DNA from: Lachnospiraceae bacterium
GTDB taxonomy: Bacteria; Bacillota; Clostridia; Lachnospirales; Lachnospiraceae
Assembly: GCA_009911185.1 (NCBI GenBank)
Contig: QXWW01000007.1
Coordinates: 62,001 to 126,000 of the forward strand
DNA: 64,000 nt
Direction of reading: 5' to 3'
This document shows, piece by piece, positions 27,764 to 38,399 of the stretch (its first letter is position 1; each line of letters starts with the position of its first letter). The notes below the pieces were generated by a model that worked only from the letters and a program-made list of their open reading frames with translations, was not told the DNA's origin and searched no databases. A program made the translations under genes and the position numbers.

Positions 27764-29736
27764 TCCAGAGTACCTCCTCTTAATTTTACCGCCGCCACTA
27801 CTTCGCCCAGTTCTTCTGCCTGGGTCAGTGACTGCGCCGCCGTCTCGTCCGTCTCGCGGGCAAGCTGCTGATTCGTATTTGCAATCTCAAGGACTTTGTC
27901 TGCCTCCGCTGTTACCAGTAAAACTGCTTCCTTCTGCTGCCTTGCCACTACCGCCATACTGTTCGATATCCCGGTAAACTTCTCTGCCGCCGTATAGATT
28001 TCTCGGAACGAAGCCGCCGTGGCGTCTGCCGTTTTTAAGCCTTCCTCTATGGAAATATTTGCCTGTTCAATGATATTACCCGTCTGTTTTAAGGCGTTTG
28101 CCGTCTGGTCTGACAAAACGCCAATCTGTTGTGCCACCACCGCAAATCCACGTCCCGACTCTCCTGCGCGCGCGGCCTCTATAGATGCGTTCAGGGCAAG
28201 GAGGCTGGTTTGGGAAGAAATCTCTTCAATCAACTGGCTGATTTTTATAATCTCCTGCATATTCTCATAGATATCATGCATGGTATTCAGCATAACGTTC
28301 ATCTGCTCCTGCCCCTGATCCACTTTATCCTGGGCGCTGTCAGCACATTGTTTGACTAATTCCGCATTCTCGTTAATATGCTTAATCTGCTCTGTTATAC
28401 TCTGTATACTCTCGATTAAACGTTCCAGGGCGGCTCCCTGCTCTATGGACCCGTCATACAGCCGTTTGGCGTACCCCGACACCTCCGAGGAATTTTCGTT
28501 CACTGCCAATGAGGAATGATTGATTCTGCGCATGGTGTCGTTCAGTGATTCTGTTATGGAAATCAATGCTTCCCGGATTGCCGCGAAATCTCCGTTGAAG
28601 GAATCCGGAACCTCTTTTGAATAATCTCCTTCTGACAGATATCCCAGGGAAGTCTCAATATCATTGATGTAACCATCCATACTGGCAATGGTCTTTGCCA
28701 GAGCTCCTGTGAGGATCTGCGCCTCCTCATTGGTTTTGGCAAGTACGACTTCATCTTTCAAATTCCCCTCGGACAATGACGTAAGTCTTCCCGTTGCCAG
28801 AGACAAAGAGTTTGAGATGCTGTCTGCCATTTTAACGATCACATACCGCGCAATTAATAGCAATAATACGGCAAGGACAATACAGACAAACAGCGAGAGG
28901 AACAAGGTTCCCTGAAATTCCTTTCGGGGCGCGTCTATAATCAGAGTCCAATTGGTTCCAGGTACCGGGGCATAGGCCACATAATGACTCACTCCATGCA
29001 GGCGCATGGACTCCGATCCCGTCTGAAAATTAAGCATATTATCGAATATATCTTTATTTTTACCAGAATGGTGCAGTTCATATATATTTTCATGTTTCTG
29101 CATATTTTCCAGATCTTTATCGGCAATAATCGTTCCTTCTTCGTTAATTATGTATGAGCCGCCCGTCATGCCGATATTGATATTGCTCAGCACGTCGTTC
29201 AAAAGATCATATTTATAGCTTCCCACCAGATAAGAATCCACTTCTCCGTTTTTCTTCATCGGCAGCGCCACGCAAAGCTGCCAGATATCATTTTCATAAT
29301 ACGGTTCGTCAATAACAATGTTGCCAGTCTGTGTCAAATAGCTATAATATTTCTTATCCTCAATACTATCCGGGGATTCCTCATCACCATATAATTTCTG
29401 TCCGGACAGATCATAAGCTGCCAGCCACACAAATTCTATCCGTGTTTCCCTCTCATTGAGAACCTTCTGCTTCTCCTCGCTGGTGCTCCCCCCCTCTGTC
29501 AAAGCTGGTTCCAGCGCCAGATTTGCCATCCGGTCTGTGAGAAGATGCAGGTTTGCACCAACATTCTGAGAAGAAGCTTTCGCCATCTGCTGAAGGTTAT
29601 CCAGCAGAATTACATCCGTAGAAATAAAACTGCTGACAATCATTACTATAGTAAGCAGGACACCTAGCAGAATTGCCACTGACATCACATAAAACTCAAT
29701 GGTCTGCTTAATGTTCCGTTTCTTTTTCATAATCAT
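27760..29736 (-). CDS. Methyl-accepting chemotaxis protein with dCache-like sensor
   Basis: A 658-residue transmembrane chemoreceptor. A membrane helix near residues 12-35, an extracytoplasmic region of about 250 residues with Cache-like features (YYSYLTQTGNIVIDEPYYEN, GGSYIINEEGTIIAD), a second helix near 280-300, a HAMP region and a long cytoplasmic coiled coil with the signalling tip ARAGESGRGFAVVAQQI. The usual CheR-binding pentapeptide is not evident at the end. The start at 29736 (or 29730) is preferred over 29769 because of AAGGA just upstream. It is co-translated with the FMN-binding lipoprotein. Confidence 0.9.
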   Translation of the reverse strand: MIMKKKRNIKQTIEFYVMSVAILLGVLLTIVMIVSSFISTDVILLDNLQQMAKASSQNVGANLHLLTDRMANLALEPALTEGGSTSEEKQKVLNERETRIEFVWLAAYDLSGQKLYGDEESPDSIEDKKYYSYLTQTGNIVIDEPYYENDIWQLCVALPMKKNGEVDSYLVGSYKYDLLNDVLSNINIGMTGGSYIINEEGTIIADKDLENMQKHENIYELHHSGKNKDIFDNMLNFQTGSESMRLHGVSHYVAYAPVPGTNWTLIIDAPRKEFQGTLFLSLFVCIVLAVLLLLIARYVIVKMADSISNSLSLATGRLTSLSEGNLKDEVVLAKTNEEAQILTGALAKTIASMDGYINDIETSLGYLSEGDYSKEVPDSFNGDFAAIREALISITESLNDTMRRINHSSLAVNENSSEVSGYAKRLYDGSIEQGAALERLIESIQSITEQIKHINENAELVKQCADSAQDKVDQGQEQMNVMLNTMHDIYENMQEIIKISQLIEEISSQTSLLALNASIEAARAGESGRGFAVVAQQIGVLSDQTANALKQTGNIIEQANISIEEGLKTADATAASFREIYTAAEKFTGISNSMAVVARQQKEAVLLVTAEADKVLEIANTNQQLARETDETAAQSLTQAEELGEVVAAVKLRGGTLE

Positions 29737-29786
29737 TGTTTCCTTTCTGTCCCCTTTATGTTTTTCCATATTTTATCAAACCACTT

Positions 29787-32624
29787 CTATTTTTGTAAAT
29801 ACTTTTTCACATATGCTCCGGTATAAGATCCCTTCACCCTGGCCACTTCCTCCGGTGTTCCTCTGGCAATTACCTTTCCGCCTCCGTCCCCGCCTTCTGG
29901 TCCCATGTCAATAATATAATCGGCTGTCTTAATAACATCCAAATTGTGTTCAATCACCACCACTGTATTGCCGCCTTCTGCAAGACGCTGCAAAATCTCA
30001 GTAAGCTTATGCACATCAGCAAAATGCAGACCTGTGGTGGGCTCATCCAAAATGTAAATCGTTTTGCCCGTACTGCGGCGGCTAAGTTCTGTTGCAAGCT
30101 TAATCCGCTGCGCCTCTCCTCCGGATAAAGTTGTGGACGGCTGTCCGAGCTTAATGTAAGAAAGCCCAACATCATATAACGTCTCAATTTTCCTGCGGAT
30201 AGAGGGCACATGTTCAAAAAACTCCAACGCTTCCTCCACCGTCATGTTCAGCACATCATAAATATTTTTACCTTTATATTTTACTTCCAGCGTCTCGCGA
30301 TTATAACGTTTGCCTCCGCAAACTTCACAGGGAACATACACATCCGGCAGAAAATGCATTTCAATTTTTAAAATACCGTCGCCGGAACACGCCTCGCATC
30401 TTCCCCCTTTTACATTAAAACTAAATCTTCCTTTGGCATAGCCCTTTGCTTTAGCATCCGGCGTCGCCGCAAACAGATCCCGGATCTGGTCAAAGACCCC
30501 CGTATACGTTGCTGGATTTGAGCGTGGCGTTCTTCCAATCGGAGACTGGTCTATGTCAATGACTTTATCCAGTTGTTCCATTCCTTCTATAGCTCTGTGT
30601 TTTCCCGGAATAACCCGCGCACGGTTCAAATCCCTTGCCAGACGTTTATATAAGATTTCATTGGTCAAAGACGATTTCCCGGAGCCGGATACTCCTGTAA
30701 TACAGGTCATCACGCCCAATGGAATTTCTACATTAATGTTCTGGAGATTATTCTCCTGGGCCCCTTTAATTTTAAGGAATCCCGTAGGTTTTCTTCTAAG
30801 CTCCGGCACAGGAATCTTAATTTTTCCGCTGAGATATGCCCCGGTAACGGAATCCGGGCTTTTCATAATCTCTGCGGCAGTCCCCTGCGCCACCAGTTTT
30901 CCCCCGTGTTCTCCGGCGCCCGGCCCGATATCCACAATATGGTCCGCGGCCAGCATAGTGTCTTCATCATGTTCCACTACAATCAGGGTATTCCCCAGCT
31001 CTTTTAAATTTTTTAACGTATTTAGCAATTTATCATTGTCACGTTGGTGCAGTCCAATGCTCGGTTCATCAAGAATATAGGCCACGCCAACCAGCCCAGA
31101 GCCTATCTGGGTGGCAAGTCTGATGCGTTGCGCTTCTCCTCCGGAAAGGGTTCCCGTACCTCTGGAAAGCGTCAGGTATTCCAGTCCAACGTCCACCAGA
31201 AAACCCACTCTGGCGCGAATTTCTTTTAATACCTGGGCGCCAATTAATTTCTGCTGTTCCGTAAGTTCCATTGCTGCCAAAAATTCCTGAAGCCTGCGAA
31301 TCGACATGGAAGTAACTTCATGAATATTCTTTCCCGATACAGTAACGGCAAGCGCCTCCCGTTTCAAACGCTGTCCCCCGCAGGTTTTGCAGGGCGTTAC
31401 CCGCATAAATTGTTCATATTCCTGCTTCATGGTATCCGAGCCTGTCTCCCGGTAGCGTCTCTGGACATTTTTTACCAGACCTTCAAACGCCACGTCATAG
31501 ACTCCTTCTCCCCGCTGCCCTTTATAATATACTTTCATTTCCTTTCCGCCAGTTCCATTGATAATCACATTCTGAATCTTTTTGGGCAGCTCTTCATAAG
31601 GCGTGTTCAAGTCAAAATCATACTCTTTGGCAAGCGCGGTTAAGATTGCATTGGTAAAACTGCCTTTATCCGTGCTGGACTGCCAGCCCATCACCTGAAT
31701 TGCACCTCCTGCAAGGCTGAGGCTTTTATCCGGAATCATCAAATCTACGTCAAATTCCATCTTATAACCCAGACCAAAACAATCAGGACAGGCTCCAAAG
31801 GGATTATTAAAAGAAAAACTTCTCGGCTCAATCTCATCAATACTGATCCCGCAGTCCGGACAGGAGAAACTCTGGGAAAAATTGACAGGCTCCCCATTAA
31901 TGACATCCACCGTCATCAATCCCTCTGCCAGTCCCAGCACATTTTCCACGGAATCTGTAAGCCGTTTCTCAATTCCCGGTTTTACCACCAAACGGTCTAC
32001 TACTATTTCAATATTATGTTTAATATTTTTGTCCAGTGAAATTTCTTCCGTGAGATCGTAAATATTTCCATCTACCTGAACTCTGACATAACCGCTGCGC
32101 TTTGCCTGCTCAAACAATTTCTGGTGCATTCCCTTCCTCCCCCTCACAACCGGAGCCAGAAGCTGTATCCTGCTCCCCTCTGGAAGAGACATAATCTGGT
32201 CTACCATTTGGTCTACCGACTGTTTTTTTATTTCCTTTCCACATTTTGGGCAATGAGGCAAGCCAATCCTTGCGTATAACAGACGAAAATAATCATAAAT
32301 CTCGGTTACTGTCCCTACCGTGGATCTGGGGTTACGGTTCGTCGATTTCTGGTCAATTGAAATTGCCGGAGACAGTCCTTCAATCTTCTCTACATCCGGT
32401 TTCTCCATCTGCCCCAAAAACTGCCTTGCATAAGAAGACAGGGATTCCATATAGCGGCGCTGCCCCTCCGCGTATATGGTATCAAATGCAAGGGAAGATT
32501 TTCCCGAACCGCTCAAGCCAGTCAGAACCACAAATTCATTTCTGGGAATATCCACATCGAGGTTCTTCAAATTATGTTCGTTGGCTCCCCGTATTTTAAT
32601 AAAATTCTTTTCTGCTTTTGCCAT
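29787..32624 (-). CDS. uvrA: UvrABC system protein A
   Basis: A 945-residue dimeric ATPase that finds bulky DNA lesions and loads UvrB. Both ABC modules are complete: Walker [13 protein letters not shown] near residue 30 and [12 protein letters not shown] near 645, signatures LSGGEAQRI twice, and zinc-finger cysteine pairs (CPKC, CPDC, CEAC, CEVC). The start at 32624 has AAGGAG 10 bases upstream and fits the family; the frame extends ten codons further. It follows uvrB by 92 bases. Confidence 0.97.
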   Translation of the reverse strand: MAKAEKNFIKIRGANEHNLKNLDVDIPRNEFVVLTGLSGSGKSSLAFDTIYAEGQRRYMESLSSYARQFLGQMEKPDVEKIEGLSPAISIDQKSTNRNPRSTVGTVTEIYDYFRLLYARIGLPHCPKCGKEIKKQSVDQMVDQIMSLPEGSRIQLLAPVVRGRKGMHQKLFEQAKRSGYVRVQVDGNIYDLTEEISLDKNIKHNIEIVVDRLVVKPGIEKRLTDSVENVLGLAEGLMTVDVINGEPVNFSQSFSCPDCGISIDEIEPRSFSFNNPFGACPDCFGLGYKMEFDVDLMIPDKSLSLAGGAIQVMGWQSSTDKGSFTNAILTALAKEYDFDLNTPYEELPKKIQNVIINGTGGKEMKVYYKGQRGEGVYDVAFEGLVKNVQRRYRETGSDTMKQEYEQFMRVTPCKTCGGQRLKREALAVTVSGKNIHEVTSMSIRRLQEFLAAMELTEQQKLIGAQVLKEIRARVGFLVDVGLEYLTLSRGTGTLSGGEAQRIRLATQIGSGLVGVAYILDEPSIGLHQRDNDKLLNTLKNLKELGNTLIVVEHDEDTMLAADHIVDIGPGAGEHGGKLVAQGTAAEIMKSPDSVTGAYLSGKIKIPVPELRRKPTGFLKIKGAQENNLQNINVEIPLGVMTCITGVSGSGKSSLTNEILYKRLARDLNRARVIPGKHRAIEGMEQLDKVIDIDQSPIGRTPRSNPATYTGVFDQIRDLFAATPDAKAKGYAKGRFSFNVKGGRCEACSGDGILKIEMHFLPDVYVPCEVCGGKRYNRETLEVKYKGKNIYDVLNMTVEEALEFFEHVPSIRRKIETLYDVGLSYIKLGQPSTTLSGGEAQRIKLATELSRRSTGKTIYILDEPTTGLHFADVHKLTEILQRLAEGGNTVVVIEHNLDVIKTADYIIDMGPEGGDGGGKVIARGTPEEVARVKGSYTGAYVKKYLQK

Positions 32625-32716
32625 AGACGGTAAACTCCTTTTTTTCAATCGCAACTGCCGCTCTATTCTGCCAGATGCAAAGCAGGCGATTCATCATTCT
32701 TTTTTCCGGTTGTGTT

Positions 32717-34699
32717 CTACATATCTGCGAGATTCTTTTTTAATTCTATCATCTTATCACGCAGCTCTGCCGCCGCTTCGAAATTAAGCTCTGCCGCTGC
32801 CGCCTGCATCTTCTTTTGAATTTCACCAATCAGTTTTTCCAATTCTTTCTTGCTCATGGATTCTGGATCTTTCTGGAACTGATACTCCTCTCTGGCAACT
32901 TTCTTGGATATGCTGATCAATTCCCGGACTGATTTCTGAATCGTCTTCGGTGTAATTCCATGTTCCCTATTATAAGCTTCCTGTTTGCTTCTTCTGCGAT
33001 TCGTCTCATCAATCGCTACCCGCATGGAATCTGTGATACTGTCCGCATACATAATCACATGGCCTTCTGAATTTCTTGCCGCTCTGCCAATGGTCTGAAT
33101 CAGGGAAGTTTCAGAACGTAAAAATCCTTCCTTATCCGCGTCCAGAATTGCCACCAGGGTAATTTCAGGAATGTCCAATCCCTCCCGCAGCAAGTTAATT
33201 CCTACCAATACGTCAAAAACATCCAACCTCAGATCGCGGATAATCTCGGCGCGTTCCAGGGTATCAATATCAGAATGAAGATATTTTACCCGGATCCCCA
33301 CCTCACGCATATAATCTGTCAGGTCTTCCGCCATCTTCTTAGTAAGCGTAGTAATCAAAACCTTATTCTTTTGGGAAATTTCCTTATTTACTTCTCCAAT
33401 CAGATCGTCAATCTGCCCTTCCACCGGACGGACATCCACCTCGGGGTCAAGCAGCCCGGTTGGGCGGATAATCTGCTCTGCCCTCAGAAGCTCATGTTCT
33501 TTCTCATAAACATTAGGCGTTGCAGATACAAACAGCATCTGATCTATTTTACCCTCAAATTCTTCAAAGTTCAAAGGACGGTTATCCTTTGCTGAGGGCA
33601 GACGAAATCCATAATCTACCAAAGTGCTTTTCCTGGACTGGTCCCCCGCGTACATGCCGCGCACCTGTGGAATGGTGATATGAGACTCATCCACAATAAT
33701 CAGAAATTCTTCCGGAAAATAGTCCATCAAAGTATTGGGCGCTTCCCCAGGCTTCAAGCCGGAAAGGAAACGGGAATAGTTTTCAATACCGCTGCAAAAC
33801 CCGGTTTCTTTGAGCATCTCAATATCGAAATTGGTGCGCTCTGCAATCCGCTGCGCTTCTAACAGCTTGTCCTCGCCTTTAAAATATTTCACACGTTCTT
33901 CCATTTCCTGTTCAATTTCTGCTGCAGCCTGGCGGATTTTTTCCGGCGCCACCACATAATGAGAGGCTGGAAATACTGCCATATGCTCCAACTGGCTCTT
34001 GATTTCCCCAGTCAATACATCAATCTCCGTTATTCTGTCCACCTCATCCCCAAAAAATTCCACCCGGATTGCCGTTTCTCCAAAGTTGGCCGGAAAAATT
34101 TCCACCACATCCCCCCGCACCCGGAAGGTTCCTCTCTGAAAATCCATATCATTTCTGGTATACTGAATATCAATCAGTTTCCGGATTACTTCATCTCTGT
34201 CTTTCTCCATGCCCGGCCGCAGGGACAGCATCATATTCTTATAATCTATTGGGCTCCCCAAACCGTAAATGCAGGACACACTGGAAATAATAATCACATC
34301 TTTTCTCTCCACTAAAGCTGCAGTAGCAGAAAGACGCAGCTTGTCAATTTCGTCATTGATTGACGAATCTTTGGCAATATAGGTGTCCGTTGAGGGAACA
34401 TAAGCTTCTGGTTGGTAATAATCGTAGTAGGACACAAAATATTCCACTGCATTCTCAGGGAACATCTCCTTGAATTCTCCGTAGAGCTGCGCCGCCAACG
34501 TCTTATTATGGGCGATTACGAGTGTCGGTTTCTGCAAGGCTTGTATCACATTTGCCATTGTAAAAGTCTTGCCGGAACCCGTAACCCCTAGTAAAGTCTG
34601 GAATTGGTTGCCCTCCTGAAAGCCTTTGACCAGTTCTGCGATTGCCTGCGGCTGGTCGCCTGTGGGCTTGTATGGGGCATGTAATTTGAACTCTGGCAT
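32717..34699 (-). CDS. uvrB: UvrABC system protein B
   Basis: A 660-residue helicase-like damage verification subunit. [13 protein letters not shown] is Walker A (about 39-51), [13 protein letters not shown] the beta-hairpin that inserts into DNA, VDESH the DEAD-like box, and a UVR domain (about 620-655) binds UvrC. GGAGG is 7 bases before the ATG. Upstream, only 15 bases away, begins a block of nested inverted repeats tied to the adjacent integrated element, so the native promoter may be displaced. Confidence 0.97.
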   Translation of the reverse strand: MPEFKLHAPYKPTGDQPQAIAELVKGFQEGNQFQTLLGVTGSGKTFTMANVIQALQKPTLVIAHNKTLAAQLYGEFKEMFPENAVEYFVSYYDYYQPEAYVPSTDTYIAKDSSINDEIDKLRLSATAALVERKDVIIISSVSCIYGLGSPIDYKNMMLSLRPGMEKDRDEVIRKLIDIQYTRNDMDFQRGTFRVRGDVVEIFPANFGETAIRVEFFGDEVDRITEIDVLTGEIKSQLEHMAVFPASHYVVAPEKIRQAAAEIEQEMEERVKYFKGEDKLLEAQRIAERTNFDIEMLKETGFCSGIENYSRFLSGLKPGEAPNTLMDYFPEEFLIIVDESHITIPQVRGMYAGDQSRKSTLVDYGFRLPSAKDNRPLNFEEFEGKIDQMLFVSATPNVYEKEHELLRAEQIIRPTGLLDPEVDVRPVEGQIDDLIGEVNKEISQKNKVLITTLTKKMAEDLTDYMREVGIRVKYLHSDIDTLERAEIIRDLRLDVFDVLVGINLLREGLDIPEITLVAILDADKEGFLRSETSLIQTIGRAARNSEGHVIMYADSITDSMRVAIDETNRRRSKQEAYNREHGITPKTIQKSVRELISISKKVAREEYQFQKDPESMSKKELEKLIGEIQKKMQAAAAELNFEAAAELRDKMIELKKNLADM

Positions 34700-34713
34700 A
34701 TGAAAACCTCCAA

Positions 34714-34842
34714 TTTGTGACCGAAAAAAGTTCGCCTATTCGCCCGAAATTCGTGTAATTTGATTTTCGATTCGTGTAAAATGGACTTGCAAAGCTGGCG
34801 AATAAGCGTTAAAATAACAATTACACGAATGCAGGTCACAAA
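34714..34842. repeat. Nested inverted and direct repeats at the integrase end of the element
   Basis: In order: TTTGTGACC (34714-34722), TATTCGCC (34737-34744), TTCGTGTAA (34750-34758), TTCGTGTAA (34771-34779), GGCGAATA (34797-34804), TTACACGAA (34821-34829) and GGTCACAAA (34834-34842). The first pairs with the last, the second with the fifth, and TTCGTGTAA occurs three times, once inverted. Such clusters are typical of arm sites for tyrosine integrases and excisionases. I take it as part of the element end or attachment region; the crossover site itself cannot be fixed without the other end. Confidence 0.55.
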
Positions 34843-34936
34843 ACCGTATTTTTGAAATGAAACAGCACTGAATAACACTAACCAGTACAAATAGTATTAT
34901 CCAGTCATTTGGTTTTTCATTATAACATATAAGTCC

Positions 34937-34980
34937 AAAAAAGTACAGACCAAAATCGAACTTTTGTTCTGTACTTTTTT
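34937..34980 (-). terminator. Symmetric terminator behind the integrase genes
   Basis: A 13 bp perfect stem AAAAAAGTACAGA (34937-34949) with TCTGTACTTTTTT (34968-34980), continued by CAAAA/TTTTG inside. T runs exist on both strands, so it can end the integrase transcript (minus) and shield it from the other side. The loop holds CGAAC-TTTT-GTTCT, a partial LexA-like palindrome. The rest of 34843-35010 shows no gene. Confidence 0.75.
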
Positions 34981-35010
34981 ATATGTTTTGGTTATGCCAG
35001 TATCTTAGTT

Positions 35011-36294
35011 TCATGCAAAAAATTCACTGATTTGTTCTATATAATTATCTTCTGAAAAGTCTGTACCGCTTTCACTTTCTTCCTTCGGGATTACTTCATC
35101 AATAAATGGCTGGAGATCATCTAAGCAGTCCTCTATAATTTCGGCTGTATCTCCATAAACATCTATGGTAATAATTTCTTTTGCATGTCCCATTAACTGT
35201 GATACCGCTTTGGGATTGAAATTGTTTTTTAATAAAATAGTACAGAAGGTACTTCGCAAATCATGCCATCTTATATTGGGCAGTCCATTGTCCTCCAACA
35301 GTTTCTTATAATGCCTCCAGTGAAAATCCTTGCTTCTCGGACGCCCATAAGTGGAACAGCAGATATAGTCCAAATCCTGAAATGTGCCTGACCGCCTTCT
35401 GCGGTTCTTCTCATATACTTTTCTTTCTTCCAGAATGGCTTCAAACACATAATCCGGTATGGGGATGGTTCGGTAACTGGACGGCGTTTTCAGTCCGATT
35501 TCCTGTTTTGTAAACGTCTTAGCCGGAAAGTCCCCGGCAGTCGTGTTTGGCTTCTTGCCTAGCTGCCTCTGTACTTTTAATGTCCGGTTGATATAATCTA
35601 TATCAGAATATTTTACCCCATTGATTTCACACCGTCTTAATCCCAACAATACTGCAAAAAGTACCTGAATATGGATTGGCGTATCCTTACTCGCTTCAAT
35701 GAGCGTTAAAACCTGCTCCATATTCAACGTCTTTTGTGTATCAATGTTCCGGGTATGATAGGCTTTCTTCTCTACCTGCTTTGGCAGTGCCACATCAATC
35801 GTTGGGTTGATGGATATGATTTTCTTATTTACAGCATACTGCATGGATGTGTTCATCACCGTTTTCACCAGCCTTGCGATAGAAACAGAAGCCGCCGCTT
35901 CTTCATTATACAGGCTCTGGATATGGCTCCGCTTGATTTCCATCATTTTAATATTGCCCATTGCCGGAATAACATGATTATTTACAATGTTAGAATAGGT
36001 TTCATAGGAACCGCTTGTAATGCGTGGACGCATTTCCTTTTCAAGCCAAAACAGCATAAAATCCTTCACTTTTACATTGCTATACACCACATATGTGCCT
36101 GAGTACAGTTCACCAAGCGTCTTGTCCCTGTCTGCATTGGCTGCTTTCTTTGTCGCAAACCCTGATTTCTGCTGCGGCATTTTAGTCCCGTCCGCATACA
36201 TCAGCACTACACGATAGCCAAATTTATTTTTAATCGGTGTGACATTATAAACCTTCCAGTCAACAAACTGCTGTAATTTCAAATCAAATTCCAT
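35011..36294 (-). CDS. Tyrosine recombinase (integrase), second of a tandem pair
   Basis: A 427-residue phage-type integrase. An N-terminal arm-binding region (about 15-65) and a SAM-like core-binding domain (about 80-170) precede the catalytic domain with arginine in GLRRCEING, HDLRSTF (His and second Arg), LMGHAKE and a Tyr in TIDVYGD. An acidic tail ends the protein. The ATG at 36294 follows the stop codon of the first integrase by one base (TAACATG), so the pair is translationally coupled. All catalytic residues appear intact. Confidence 0.92.
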   Translation of the reverse strand: MEFDLKLQQFVDWKVYNVTPIKNKFGYRVVLMYADGTKMPQQKSGFATKKAANADRDKTLGELYSGTYVVYSNVKVKDFMLFWLEKEMRPRITSGSYETYSNIVNNHVIPAMGNIKMMEIKRSHIQSLYNEEAAASVSIARLVKTVMNTSMQYAVNKKIISINPTIDVALPKQVEKKAYHTRNIDTQKTLNMEQVLTLIEASKDTPIHIQVLFAVLLGLRRCEINGVKYSDIDYINRTLKVQRQLGKKPNTTAGDFPAKTFTKQEIGLKTPSSYRTIPIPDYVFEAILEERKVYEKNRRRRSGTFQDLDYICCSTYGRPRSKDFHWRHYKKLLEDNGLPNIRWHDLRSTFCTILLKNNFNPKAVSQLMGHAKEIITIDVYGDTAEIIEDCLDDLQPFIDEVIPKEESESGTDFSEDNYIEQISEFFA

Positions 36295-36295
36295 G

Positions 36296-37489
36296 TTACC
36301 CTGTCCCTTCCCTGCCTTCAGGAGTAAAAGCATCATTCATAAAGGCAATAATCTTTTCTTTCTCATCCATGACGTCGCAATAATATTCAAATGTTGTATT
36401 AACGGAACTATGCCCTAACAGCCCGGATATTTTCGCAAGAGGAACACCCTGCTCCACTAAAATAGTGGCAAACATATGGCGAAGCCCATGCACGGTTACA
36501 GCAGGAAGCCCATTCCGCACACACAGCTTTTTCAAAGCAATATTCATGGCGGACAAGCTATGTACCTTTCCATTTGCCTGACAACTGATATAATCATTAT
36601 CAACGAAATTCTCCTGCATCTTTTCTCTATATATCTCTATCAGACATTTCCTTTTTTCCAGCTCCGTAATAATGACCTCCGGCACACGCAAAACTCGGAA
36701 ACTGTTTGGTGTTTTGGGATCACGTTCGATTGAAACATTTTCTTCAATCCTGCTCCCTTCTTTTATGATAGGGTTCGCAACAATCTGTCTGCTGATTTTC
36801 ACACTATGATTCTCTAAGTCAAAATCGGAAAATTTCAGACCGTATATTTCACCTTTCCGCAATCCGCAAAACAGTCCCAACAGAATTTCCAGATACCAGT
36901 TATCTTTTGAAGCTGCCTGAAGGAGAATTTTTATTTTTTCCCTGCTGAGAATCACAATATTAGGTTTCTTTCTCTTATATGGCTTCGTTTCCGGTACGGG
37001 ATTTACATTGATATATCCCTCAATAACCGCTTCTTTCATCGCAAGATTTAGAATTTCCCGTCCTTTGTTCCCCGCCGAAGCACAAGCCTTTGATACTCTT
37101 TCCAGCAGCTCATCCAGATATTCCACACTGACAAACCGCATCTTAATGTCATAATCAATATTGGGAATGATCAGGTCATACAAGACATATGCCCCAACCA
37201 TTCTTGTTGTCGTTTCGATTCTTTTTGAAAATACTTCTTCAAACCAATAGATCAGATAGTCCTTAAACAGAACTTCTTTATTTGTTTTGCTTGAAAGCTG
37301 CTGCTTCCGCAACAGAGTATTAAACTCCTCCTCACATTTCCTATAACTGGCTTCCGCTTCTCCCTGGCTGGAAAACCCGCCTTTTTTTCCATATTTAACA
37401 GTACCGTTGTCTTGAATTACCTTTGTACGGTGATACCATGAATTTCGCTCAAAAAAAGCAACACTTTTTTCCTGTGTTTTCTTTCCCAT
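36296..37489 (-). CDS. Tyrosine recombinase (integrase), first of a tandem pair
   Basis: A 397-residue tyrosine recombinase, clearly different from its neighbour. The catalytic set is seen in GLRKGEIYGL, HGLRHMF and LLGHSSVNTTFEYY (nucleophile Tyr). GGAGG 8 bases before the ATG at 37489 decides the start over a Met 11 codons upstream. It follows the excisionase-like gene by 19 bases. Two intact integrases in a row is unusual; they may act together in excision and integration. Confidence 0.92.
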   Translation of the reverse strand: MGKKTQEKSVAFFERNSWYHRTKVIQDNGTVKYGKKGGFSSQGEAEASYRKCEEEFNTLLRKQQLSSKTNKEVLFKDYLIYWFEEVFSKRIETTTRMVGAYVLYDLIIPNIDYDIKMRFVSVEYLDELLERVSKACASAGNKGREILNLAMKEAVIEGYINVNPVPETKPYKRKKPNIVILSREKIKILLQAASKDNWYLEILLGLFCGLRKGEIYGLKFSDFDLENHSVKISRQIVANPIIKEGSRIEENVSIERDPKTPNSFRVLRVPEVIITELEKRKCLIEIYREKMQENFVDNDYISCQANGKVHSLSAMNIALKKLCVRNGLPAVTVHGLRHMFATILVEQGVPLAKISGLLGHSSVNTTFEYYCDVMDEKEKIIAFMNDAFTPEGREGTG

Positions 37490-37508
37490 TCTTACCACCT
37501 CCGCACAT

Positions 37509-37697
37509 TTAGATTTCTCCATTTAACCATTTATCGAATCCCTCTTTGGGAACCCGGTACAGCTTTCCTATTTTAATCACCCTGAACGGTTTCTGCCTCT
37601 CGTATGCCTCATCCAAAAATGCATACGCCTTGCTTCTGCCAATGCCCAATAGCTTTTGAATATCATCGGCATCATAAACCTGTTTCTGCAAATTCAT
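37509..37697 (-). CDS. xis: Excisionase-like small HTH protein
   Basis: A 62-residue basic protein with a MerR/excisionase-type winged helix: VYDADDIQKLLGIGRSKAYA followed by KLYRVPKEGFDKWL. Such proteins bend DNA at the element end and direct integrases to excision. The ATG at 37697 is 17 bases after GGGAGG, further than usual; a GTG at 37715 lies directly against that site, so the start is uncertain. Confidence 0.75.
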   Translation of the reverse strand: MNLQKQVYDADDIQKLLGIGRSKAYAFLDEAYERQKPFRVIKIGKLYRVPKEGFDKWLNGEI

Positions 37698-37809
37698 GGT
37701 ATCTATATCAGTCACCTCCCGAAAAACAAAAGGGACTGCTTGCTATTATCATAGCTTTGCAATCCCCTCCCGTCTAATGTGCGAATTTCCAAATCGCATA
37801 CTTGACTTT

Positions 37810-38349
37810 TTAATTATGTTTGTTCTCACTACAATGCCTTTTCCTTATTAAATAATCGTACCCCTGTCTGCTATTACAAAACATACAAGTATCCTTTAAA
37901 TTTTGATTCTTATCTGCCCTCTGGATAAAATGCTCTTTGGAATCATAAAACGGTTTTGCACATATCGGACAAAGACACATCAAAATTGGTTTATCCTGTT
38001 TCTTCATTCCGGTACTGGAGCATAATGCTTTATCAACCTTTAACATTTGCTGCCTGTCCAGCGTTCCTATATAATCTACCAACCTCTTTTTATCTAATGT
38101 CCGTAGTTGCTCTAACAGTACAACAGAATCTTTTTCCAGTCCCTGCATATCTGCCGGCACTGGAACATGAGTGGGCATTTTTGACTTCGGCTTACTTGTA
38201 ATTGCTGCTACAATTACGGTTGGACTGTATTGATTCCCTCTGTTATTCTGAATAACCAGCACCGGACGATAGCCGCCCTGCTCACTTCCAAAAACAGGAT
38301 TTAAGTCTGCATGATAAATATCCCCACGCCTGATTTTTCTTTCTTCCAT
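37810..38349 (-). CDS. MazF/PemK-type toxin with C-terminal cysteine-rich extension
   Basis: A 179-residue protein. Residues 1-115 match the MazF/PemK mRNA endonuclease fold: [35 protein letters not shown] and [13 protein letters not shown]. Residues 124-170 add a putative zinc-binding tail, CPIC...H...[12 protein letters not shown]. No MazE-like antitoxin gene is visible on either side; the flanks are the excisionase gene and a palindrome-rich gap. It may be an orphan toxin, or be controlled by RNA or by a partner elsewhere. AGGAGG lies 12 bases before the ATG. Confidence 0.85.
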   Translation of the reverse strand: MEERKIRRGDIYHADLNPVFGSEQGGYRPVLVIQNNRGNQYSPTVIVAAITSKPKSKMPTHVPVPADMQGLEKDSVVLLEQLRTLDKKRLVDYIGTLDRQQMLKVDKALCSSTGMKKQDKPILMCLCPICAKPFYDSKEHFIQRADKNQNLKDTCMFCNSRQGYDYLIRKRHCSENKHN

Positions 38350-38399
38350 AATAAAAAGTATCCTCCTATGTCCATCATTCTTGTTATAATCATTTAACC

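Noticed and set aside
34588-34890. 100-codon minus-strand frame upstream of and into uvrB
   Set aside because: It overlaps uvrB in another frame and covers the nested repeats; no ribosome binding site.
34957-34970. LexA box candidate CGAAC-TTTT-GTTCT upstream of uvrB
   Set aside because: Three mismatches to the Gram-positive consensus, 260 bases from uvrB and in the loop of a terminator hairpin; kept only as a remark.
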